Shown: positions 34,981 through 41,612 of the stretch, piece by piece
Numbering within the stretch: position 1 is the stretch's first letter
How the letters are laid out: the number at the start of each line of letters is the position of its first letter
From: Aliivibrio sp. S4MY1
GTDB taxonomy: Bacteria; Pseudomonadota; Gammaproteobacteria; Enterobacterales; Vibrionaceae
DNA length: 41,612 nt
NCBI RefSeq assembly: GCF_028765545.1
Contig: NZ_JARACP010000026.1
Coordinates: forward strand, 1 to 41,612
Direction of reading: 5' to 3'
The notes under the pieces: generated by a model
Databases searched by the model: none
Told to the model about the DNA's origin: nothing
What the model saw: only the letters and a program-made list of their open reading frames with translations
Position numbers and translations under genes: made by a program

Positions 34981-35664
34981 CTATTCATGTCCTTCTAAAA
35001 AAGCTCTTAATTCATCTTCATTAATAATTACTAAACCTTGATCACTTTTTTCAATAAGATTTTTATCTACTAGGCTTTTAACCGCTCTTCGATATACTCT
35101 TTCTGATGTTCCAAATCGCTCTGCTTCTTGGAGTACTTTATCAAAACTCCCTAATGCCGCAGTTATACCACTTTTCTGCATTAATAGGTCATACCCAATA
35201 TTATACGCAATAGGATGTAACAAACGGTTGGTATAAATATCCATTGAGTCTTGATAATCTTCTGCTAATGCTGCCGCAAAAAAGAACATCATCTCTGGCT
35301 GTTTATATAAGGCTTTAGTTAATGCTTTTAAGCAAATAGTATCTACTTGCAAATACTCATCCGCTGCGACTGTCCACTGACAAGGCGTTTGAGTGAAAAA
35401 CTCCATTTCGCCAAAAATATGATAATCACAATTAGCCTCACCAAGCTGAAATCGTCGCCCATTAATAGCCAAAATACTCATAGACACACGACCGCCAGGA
35501 ACAATATAAATGTAGTCTAGCGCCTCTCCTTGACGAAGAATTTCAGTACCTACATCAACATAACCCGTACTTACTTGGCATTGATAAAGCAGCTCTTTAA
35601 ATTTATTACTTTTACTGGCTAAAAATGAGTAAAAGCGACCAGAAGAATAAGGACTGATTTTCAT
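34981..35664 (-). CDS. Crp/Fnr-family transcriptional regulator
   Basis: The preferred ATG at 35664 gives 227 residues; a TTG at 35694 would add ten. It has an N-terminal cyclic-nucleotide-binding-like barrel (YVDVGTEILRQGEALDYIYIVPGGRVSMSI, FGEMEFF) and a C-terminal winged helix (ERFGTSERVYRRAVKSLVDKNLIEKSDQGLVII). No Cys cluster for iron-sulfur binding is present, so it is not an oxygen sensor of the FNR kind. It lies 130 bp after the phosphorylase gene on the same strand and may be co-transcribed with pnuC and the phosphorylase. The effector is unknown. Confidence 0.85.
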   Translation of the reverse strand: MKISPYSSGRFYSFLASKSNKFKELLYQCQVSTGYVDVGTEILRQGEALDYIYIVPGGRVSMSILAINGRRFQLGEANCDYHIFGEMEFFTQTPCQWTVAADEYLQVDTICLKALTKALYKQPEMMFFFAAALAEDYQDSMDIYTNRLLHPIAYNIGYDLLMQKSGITAALGSFDKVLQEAERFGTSERVYRRAVKSLVDKNLIEKSDQGLVIINEDELRAFLEGHE

Positions 35665-35794
35665 AATGAACTCATCGAGAAACAATGGCTGCAACGTTAA
35701 TTAGATCCAACCATAAATACAACTCTTTCTAGCCTTTTGCCCATAAGTTGTGCTTTAGATCGCTTTAATTCACTAAAGCACAATTTTAATTACT

Positions 35795-36529
35795 CTATGC
35801 TCCTTGCTTACATAGAGTTTCTAATGCGGTAATGGCGGCTAACCTTTCACCGTTCATCATTGCTTCATTATCATTCACATATTGATTTACGCCCTCTTTA
35901 ACATCTTGTTGGTAAAGAACGACATTATTAAGAATAGAAGCAACCTGTAATCCACGAAGTCTCCCTACAGTGAATAGTGCTGATGTTTCCATATCGGCAC
36001 CTAGGATACCTTTCTTATTCCAGTACTGGCAGAGTTGCTCTTCTTCATCGGTATAAAAGCTATCGTGAGATCGAACTACGCCAAAGTAGTGCTTTACAGA
36101 TTGATTTTCTAAAAAATGGCTTATTTCTTTTAATAAAGCAAAGCTCGCATAAGCTGGATAAGCAGAGCTAATATAAGCTTTAGATCCTCCTTCATCACGC
36201 ACTGCACCTTCAGCAACAATCAATTCTCCTAACTGGATATGATCTTGCATTGCACCAGCAGAACCCACTCGTATAACGTGTGTAGCACCGCATAGTTTCA
36301 GCTCTTCAACAGCAATGATCATGGATGGTGCGCCAATTCCTGTACTACAAATCGTTATCGTTGTGCCTTTATACACACCATTAAACACTCGATATTCTCG
36401 GTTTTCAGCAAGTAGCTCTACGTTATCCATCAATTCAACGATTCGATTTACTCGATCTGGTTCTCCACACACAATGACATAAGGGGCAACTTGATTTTCA
36501 TTAACACAAATATGTGGTTGTTTACTCAT
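35795..36529 (-). CDS. Nucleoside phosphorylase, uridine phosphorylase-like
   Basis: The 244 residues match the PNP/UDP family, which splits a nucleoside with phosphate into base and (deoxy)ribose 1-phosphate. The phosphate- and ribose-binding segments CGEPDRVNRI, STGIGAPSMIIAVEEL and RVGSAGAMQ, and the base-site GADMETSALFTVGRLRGL, are all present. It overlaps pnuC by four bases (ATGA), so it acts on a nucleoside that PnuC imports. The substrate could be uridine, deoxyuridine or nicotinamide riboside. The sequence does not settle which. Confidence 0.88.
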   Translation of the reverse strand: MSKQPHICVNENQVAPYVIVCGEPDRVNRIVELMDNVELLAENREYRVFNGVYKGTTITICSTGIGAPSMIIAVEELKLCGATHVIRVGSAGAMQDHIQLGELIVAEGAVRDEGGSKAYISSAYPAYASFALLKEISHFLENQSVKHYFGVVRSHDSFYTDEEEQLCQYWNKKGILGADMETSALFTVGRLRGLQVASILNNVVLYQQDVKEGVNQYVNDNEAMMNGERLAAITALETLCKQGA

Positions 36530-37260
36530 GCGATTGCCTTTTCTACTTTTTTATCATTACTATTTTCTTTTGCTGTACGAGCCCACTCACGAGCACCATT
36601 AGCGGCAATAAACATAAGAATTGAGTATTGAACAGACATAGCAAAAACACCTTGAGTTGCATAAATACCAATACTAATGATGTTAATGACTATCCAGAGC
36701 ATCCAGTTTTCAACATATTTACGAGTCATTAGAATCTGAGCGACGATAGATAAAACGGTCATAGTCGAATCCCAAAACGGAAATGCATCAGGCGCTAATA
36801 CTGGTTTAGCTAGCTCAGCACCAAATAGATTCATTCCATCAACAGCGATGGTTGCTAAACTAAAGAAAAATGGATCGATGTAGATAGTTAGTAAAGTTAT
36901 AGCAACAATACTCACTCCTGATATAGCAAGAAGTTTAGATTGACTTAACCAACGAACTTCAAGTGTTTCTCCACTAGAGTTAGGTTTTGTCCATGCATAC
37001 CAGCCATAAATGTTGGCACAGAAAAAGAAGAGCTGAAGTAATAACAGACCATAAAGTTGTATTTGAAAGAAAATGACAGCGAATAATGTGACATTCAGTA
37101 AACCAAAAACGTAATTAATGGTTTTTTCTTGGCTTGCAAACCAAATACACAATAAACCAAAAATAGTACCAAAGCCCTCTACCCAACTCATGGCATACCC
37201 ACCACCAATTGGAATATTGACTAGCGTATTATTTATATCTAATAGAGAAAATAGGTCCAT
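36526..37260 (-). CDS. pnuC: PnuC-family nucleoside/nicotinamide riboside transporter
   Basis: This inner-membrane carrier has about seven hydrophobic helices in 244 residues. The PnuC pattern WVEGFGTIFGLLCIWFASQEKTINYVFGLLNV and NIYGWYAWTKP, with paired Trp residues in the core, is intact. PnuC proteins move nicotinamide riboside or related nucleosides by facilitated diffusion that needs intracellular trapping. Here the trapping enzyme would be the phosphorylase that overlaps its end (ATGA), and no kinase is adjacent. AAGGAT precedes the ATG. Confidence 0.88.
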   Translation of the reverse strand: MDLFSLLDINNTLVNIPIGGGYAMSWVEGFGTIFGLLCIWFASQEKTINYVFGLLNVTLFAVIFFQIQLYGLLLLQLFFFCANIYGWYAWTKPNSSGETLEVRWLSQSKLLAISGVSIVAITLLTIYIDPFFFSLATIAVDGMNLFGAELAKPVLAPDAFPFWDSTMTVLSIVAQILMTRKYVENWMLWIVINIISIGIYATQGVFAMSVQYSILMFIAANGAREWARTAKENSNDKKVEKAIA

Positions 37261-37553
37261 GTTTTTTATCCTTTATTATTATCAGTGCCAGAATCATAAA
37301 ACAGGATCATATAGAATGAAGAGGACATTTGTCCCCTCACAATAGAGCGTTATCTGATTTTTATATACTAGCCCTTAAATATACCAACTTGAACGCATTC
37401 AAATTTCAGCAAAATCTCAAATACAGCCTATCGATGAAATTAAACCATCAATTGTTTGGACTGTTTGATGTGCTGCTTTTGGATAATCAACATAACCACT
37501 CAGCTATTACAGAGTTGCTCTATAGTCTAAAGTAACGAGATTCAAAGGAGGTA

Positions 37554-37580
37554 ATAGATAGATAGATAGATAGATAGATA
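37554..37580. repeat. Tetranucleotide tandem repeat (GATA)n
   Basis: About six and a half uninterrupted copies of GATA lie in the non-coding spacer after pnuC. It is the second tetranucleotide tract of the window. Confidence 0.88.
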
Positions 37581-37781
37581 AGAGCAGTCGCTTCAACGAG
37601 AAAAGAAAATAAATTATCTGCTGGTTAGGATTATGTATACGTCCAAAAGGAGGGAAATTGTAGCAACTTAAATATAGTGACCCTGTAACCGAATTGAGAC
37701 AGGGAAAGATTATATATACTTCGAGTAATTACGATAGAATAAGCAGCATAAAACTGCTCTTCATTAGATTAAGCTTCTACC

Positions 37782-37802
37782 GGGGTTAAATTATTTAACC
37801 CC
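37782..37802. terminator. Possible terminator after the broken MCP gene
   Basis: GGGGTTAAA-TTA-TTTAACCCC is a perfect nine-pair stem with a three-base loop. It lies beyond the duplicated 3' end of the MCP gene and is in the right place to end that transcript, although no strong T tract follows on either strand. Confidence 0.5.
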
Positions 37803-37835
37803 AATTACACATACTTCTTGTGAATAAAGCCATTA

Positions 37836-38187
37836 ATTACACTTTAAAAAATTCCAGTTCTTCTTTTTGTTTTACAGCTAATTGCGACAATTCTTTAGTT
37901 GATTGCTGCGTTTGATTCATCGTTAGCACATTTTGGTTAACTAAATTAACTGTATTGCTAACATTCAGTCCAATCCTTTCAGTAAGAGTGAATTGTTCTT
38001 GAGAAGTAGTTATTACACTTTAAAAAATTCCAGTTCTTCTTTTTGTTTTACAGCTAATTGCGACAATTCTTTAGTTGATTGCTGCGTTTGATTCATCGTT
38101 AGCACATTTTGGTTAACTAAATTAACTGTATTGCTAACATTCAGTCCAATCCTTTCAGTAAGAGTGAATTGTTCTTGAGAAGTAGTT
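37836..38187. repeat. Perfect 176-bp tandem duplication of the MCP gene 3' end
   Basis: Bases 37836-38011 repeat exactly as 38012-38187, with no difference seen. The unit is the last 58 or so codons of the MCP gene plus its stop codon. 176 is not a multiple of three, but the second tail lies after the stop, so the protein end is unaffected. The exact identity means the duplication is recent, from slippage or unequal crossing over. Confidence 0.95.
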
Positions 38188-39605
38188 GCTACCAAAGCAT
38201 TCATTTGGGAAATTGATTGAACTGAATTCTCAATATAGCCAAAAGATGATTTTACGTTTTCAGATAGAACAACTAATTCTTGAATAAGTTCTACATTGCT
38301 TATCATATTATCATTAGCTCTTTCAGATTGAGCTTGCAATTGAGTAATAATTTCTTGAATGCTCTGTGTCGATTCTTGAGTTTTAGAAGCAAGGTTACGA
38401 ACTTCATCTGCTACAACAGCAAAACCACGACCTGATTCACCCGCTCGTGCTGCTTCAATTGCTGCATTTAACGCTAATAGATTCGTTTGGTCTGCAATAT
38501 TTCTTATCAAAACTAAAACAGATGCAATTTGTTCGCTATCTTTTTGAAGAAGATCAGCGATACTATTGCACTCTTCGAGACTTAAACTTGTATTATTAAT
38601 TGCTTTTTTTGTTCCCTGAATTACATCTTTTGTTTCAATACATTGCTGTGATGATTCTTGTGTTAACCCAGCCGATTGATTAATATTACTAGCAACTTCC
38701 ATTGCTGCGCATTGAAGTTCGTTTATCGCAGTTACTAACTGACTCATATTATCAAATTGTGTAATCATAAAATTTTTATTATCAGATAAAGAACCTCCGA
38801 TTTTATCAACACCAATCTTATTATTATCTACAGAGTTACTAGTTAAAGTTAAAACTTCCGTTATTTTAATTCTAAACTCTTTCAAATTTAGCATAATAGA
38901 ACCTATTTCATCATTTTTAAATTTATTAGATTCTATAAAATAACATAGCTCACTAGTTCTAATGTCTAGACTTACAAATCTCTTTATTGCATCATTAATG
39001 AGTTTAATTCTTGAATTAATATCTTTCATCATTCTCATCGTAAACAAAATAGTAATAATTAAAGTAACCAAGAAAAAGATAGATATGTATTTTATATTAT
39101 CATTTAGATTTTTTTCATTACTTTCCATGTAATCTGAAACATAGCCATTATTAATAAGTGTTAGTTCATCAGTTAGCTTTAGTATATCAACTATAAGAGA
39201 CAAGCTATGCTCATAATCAACCATGTCAAATGTTAAGGTTTCATTGTATTTTGATATTGTGATTTTCAACTTATCAAAAGCTTTCGCATCAGCTTCATTA
39301 GCATGAAACTGAGAATATGTATTAAGCTCTTTAACTAATTCCTCATTAAAATTTTCACGATTTTTTTTAGCACTCTCTATATTAATATTGCTGAATATAA
39401 GAATGTCACTCTTTCTTATTTAATTAATTAGACCATTTATTCTATTAATACTATTAAGCGATCCAATAATTTGTTCTTGTAAAAAGTTTTCTTTCTCTTT
39501 AATCTCAATAGTAGTTATGTTGAAGATTAAAATAGATGAGGTAGATATTATGATTATTATGCTTATCATTATATTAAAAAACATTTTTAATGTTATTTTA
39601 TTCAT
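38013..39605 (-). pseudogene. Methyl-accepting chemotaxis protein gene broken by an in-frame stop
   Basis: The frame from the ATG at 39605 would encode a 530-residue receptor: a membrane helix (MFFNIMISIIIIISTSSILIF), a periplasmic domain, a second helix ([18 protein letters not shown]), HAMP and the conserved signalling tip [39 protein letters not shown] at 39420-39422 (codon 62) interrupts it. The reading frame continues in the same phase on both sides, so a single nonsense change is enough to explain it. Translation from a TTG at 39269 could give a receptor lacking the first helix. The C-terminal 150 residues are nearly identical to the intact receptor at 22621-24264. Confidence 0.85.
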
Positions 39606-39883
39606 TTATACTTATATCCTAAAAAGACTAACTTGGTTTTAATTAACAGCATTTGTTTTATGCTTTTGTTTTATTTTTTACAAATAATCTTAAGATTTAA
39701 ATCTATATACATGATAAATAAGCAGACTTAATTTCTATGTTCATAATCCTGAGCAAGAATTAGTTATATACTATTAACCTACTTATTCCATAAAATATTG
39801 ACCTAGACTCAACATGCCTAAAACTAAAGTAAAAACTTGGTTTTTCATTCTTAATAAAGAATGATACAAACTTATAATATTAA

Positions 39884-40753
39884 TCAATAATAAATTTGTT
39901 TGAAATTTAAAATAGTGTTTTCATAATTAGAATCGTAAACTTCTAACATTGTATCAATATCTTTTATTTCACTATTAATTTCATCCTTTCCTTCAGAAAT
40001 AATCATTTTAAATATTTTCTTTTCAATTTCTTCTAAAACAGTGGTTCTTCTTAAAGATACTGCCATTTTTTCAACACTGTATCTATTTTTAATTATACAT
40101 TCTAATGCCAATGGATATGAATGATAATAACCTTGAATTATTGCATTGTTATCAAATAACTTAATCAAGTTAAGTTGTGTTTTTCTTTCTATCCCTTCAT
40201 ATACAATATTATTAACACCAAGAGTTTTTATTTTTTCAGATAAAAAAACAAGATGCTTATAACTATAAAAATCATTATCTATATTGGATACAATCGACTT
40301 ATCTATTTTAACCTCATTAAAATCAATTTGAGTTAGTAGTTTAACACTAGAGAAACCTTTGCCAAAATCATCTAAAGAAACATTAAATCCGTTACATTGT
40401 AATATTCCAATATTTTTCTTAAGCTTATCTAAATTTTCAACATTATAATGTTCAGTTAATTCAAATGTAATATCAAACCCTCTAAATAAAGCTATTGCAT
40501 TACGAATAAAATTCGTATCAGTTAAACTAAAGTAAGATACATTTATAGATACAGGATAGATTAAATTAGCATTAATCATATCTGAATAAGTCATTTCCAA
40601 TACTTTACAATCAAGTTTTATAGGTGATTTGTAACTTTTGACAAATTCTTCTACATTCGAACAATTATAAGGCCTTAACAATACCTCTAATGATACAAGC
40701 TTATTATTTCTTGTTTTAGGTTGATATGCCAATTTTGCTTCAGTTAATTTCAT
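39884..40753 (-). CDS. EAL-domain cyclic-di-GMP phosphodiesterase-like protein
   Basis: The 289-residue protein has a stand-alone EAL domain with no membrane helix and a helical C-terminal extension (about 225-289). The signature is LEVLLRP (EVL in place of EAL). INVSYF, FELTEH, DDFGKGFSS, KIDKSIV and VYEGIE supply the residues that bind metals and catalyse in active enzymes. QGYYHSYPLAL is the usual family end. It could therefore break down cyclic-di-GMP, though a regulatory, YdiV-like role cannot be excluded. It starts 24 bp after the AraC-family gene and is probably in its operon. Confidence 0.85.
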   Translation of the reverse strand: MKLTEAKLAYQPKTRNNKLVSLEVLLRPYNCSNVEEFVKSYKSPIKLDCKVLEMTYSDMINANLIYPVSINVSYFSLTDTNFIRNAIALFRGFDITFELTEHYNVENLDKLKKNIGILQCNGFNVSLDDFGKGFSSVKLLTQIDFNEVKIDKSIVSNIDNDFYSYKHLVFLSEKIKTLGVNNIVYEGIERKTQLNLIKLFDNNAIIQGYYHSYPLALECIIKNRYSVEKMAVSLRRTTVLEEIEKKIFKMIISEGKDEINSEIKDIDTMLEVYDSNYENTILNFKQIYY

Positions 40754-40777
40754 TAATTTTCCATAATTAAAATTTAA

Positions 40778-41551
40778 TTACGTTAATATACCATTACACG
40801 TTTTTATATAATTCTTTGGAGACACACCAAATTCAGCTTCAAAATATAAATTGAAAAGTTCTACTGACTGATATCCACAAGAGAATGATATTTCATCTAA
40901 AGGTATTGTTCTTTTCTGTATAAGAAACAGAGCTTTATTCATTCTAACCTGTCTTACTATTTTTTTGAATTGTGTTCCCGATTTCTTCAAACGACGAATA
41001 AGAGTTGCTTTACTTATACTTAAAACCAAACATATATTTTCTATTTTATGTTCTTTAGGATCCATTTTATCTAAGATTTCATATATTTTTTCATTAAAAC
41101 TTACCTCATTAGGTCGGAATAACATTTCAAGATAATCATAGTCTAATAGTAACAAATATAAACCATCTAGCCACATACTCCTCGTTTTTATATTATTTAA
41201 AACAGAATCAGCTTGGTGCAAACATTCTATAGTCATTTTTAATTGATGATCTAATTTCACACTCCTATATTTACTTAACTCAAACTTATTTTTCCGAACT
41301 GTTTCTACATTTGGTTTTCTAATAAAAGTTATTTGTTTTGAAATAAAAAAACCATTTTCTGTGAAATTCTCAAAACTTATATTGCTATTGCCACTTAAAA
41401 ATATAGCATCATCTTTTCTTAGAGTATATTTATAACCATCCACTGATATATTTTTTACGCCACAGACAATCCAGATTATACATGGATTATTAATTACAAC
41501 ATTTTTAAGTTTTTGTACATTATTCCCTTCATAGGTAGAGGCTTTAAACAA
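40778..41551 (-). CDS. AraC-family transcriptional regulator
   Basis: The 257 residues end in a double helix-turn-helix of the AraC/XylS type (about 155-250: IENICLVLSISKATLIRRLKKSGTQFKKIVRQVRMNKALFLIQ, then LDEISFSCGYQSVELFNLYFEAEFGVSPKNYIK). The N-terminal half is a poorly conserved effector domain. The start is TTG at 41551 after AGGATTGG; an in-frame TAG twelve bases upstream rules out a longer form and no ATG occurs before residue 107. The EAL gene follows closely, so the two probably form an operon that links a sensory input to cyclic-di-GMP. It is likely intact. Confidence 0.85.
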   Translation of the reverse strand: MFKASTYEGNNVQKLKNVVINNPCIIWIVCGVKNISVDGYKYTLRKDDAIFLSGNSNISFENFTENGFFISKQITFIRKPNVETVRKNKFELSKYRSVKLDHQLKMTIECLHQADSVLNNIKTRSMWLDGLYLLLLDYDYLEMLFRPNEVSFNEKIYEILDKMDPKEHKIENICLVLSISKATLIRRLKKSGTQFKKIVRQVRMNKALFLIQKRTIPLDEISFSCGYQSVELFNLYFEAEFGVSPKNYIKTCNGILT

Positions 41552-41612
41552 TTTCCAATCCTAATTTCAGTTCTTTTTCCTTTTTATTTTTATTTTTAAA
41601 CTTACTTTAAAT

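Larger units (their letters stand above)
37261..37835. other. Gene-free spacer with simple repeats and hairpins
   Basis: No supported gene was seen. The frame at 37329-37535 begins at a TTG, lacks a ribosome binding site and matches nothing I know. The spacer holds a GATA tandem repeat (37554-37580), a CCCTGT...ACAGGG hairpin near 37681-37704 and the hairpin at 37782-37802. Confidence 0.6.

Noticed and set aside
37329-37535. A 68-codon open frame after pnuC
   Set aside because: It starts at TTG, has no ribosome binding site and shows no recognisable protein pattern; the surrounding spacer is full of simple repeats.

Overview
The window looks like an accessory-rich stretch of an AT-rich gammaproteobacterial chromosome, most likely Vibrionaceae and probably Aliivibrio. 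The reasons are the low GC, the style of the methyl-accepting chemotaxis proteins, the gnt/edd/eda arrangement and the decayed insertion sequences. This placement is a judgement from reading, not a database result.

Layout. (1) 1-14497 is a defence island. A type I restriction-modification operon (hsdM-hsdS-hsdR, minus strand) carries a 350-bp repeat-rich gap before hsdR and ends in a gene cut by the window edge. Next to it is a four-gene SMC/kleisin/TOPRIM operon of the Wadjet (Jet/MksBEFG/Ept) kind, in the order C-B-A-D. It is transcribed away from a WYL-domain regulator, with palindromes in the shared promoter region. (2) 14498-14989 is a scar-like spacer with a tetranucleotide repeat, a 28-codon relic of elbB and its terminator. 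(3) 14990-22558 is a co-directional cluster centred on an ArsS-type radical SAM protein. It has the two glycosyltransferase-fold proteins that usually accompany ArsS, a DoxX-like membrane protein, a sodium-symporter-like carrier, an odd metallophosphoesterase-like protein and a close relative of S-methyl-5-thioribose kinase. Two near-identical long palindromes, sharing AACTAAAC-N-GTTTAGTT, stand before its two transcription units. (4) 22621-24264 is a chemoreceptor. (5) 24265-28806 holds an IS5-type relic and then a PTS operon (EIIC, glycosylasparaginase, EIIB, EIIA), with a transposase-derived protein converging on it. (6) 29050-34629 is the gluconate/Entner-Doudoroff module (gntP-type permease, eda, gntK, edd, LacI-type repressor) with recognisable operators. 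(7) 34822-37260 holds an IS982-type relic, a Crp/Fnr-family regulator, a nucleoside phosphorylase and a PnuC transporter. (8) 37261-41551 holds a second chemoreceptor gene, broken by an in-frame stop and with its 3' end tandemly duplicated, followed by an EAL-domain protein and an AraC-family regulator.

How it fits together. The left third protects against foreign DNA: phage or unmodified DNA through Hsd, and probably plasmids through the Jet complex. The central cluster can be read as one pathway. ArsS makes a 5'-deoxyadenosyl-arsenical. After adenine loss, this yields a 5-arsinoyl ribose that resembles methylthioribose. The MtnK-like kinase could phosphorylate C1, the CofC-like protein could activate the sugar, and the family-2 glycosyltransferase could transfer it. 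The last three steps are inference. The right half is carbohydrate and nucleoside uptake and catabolism interspersed with chemotaxis and signalling genes.
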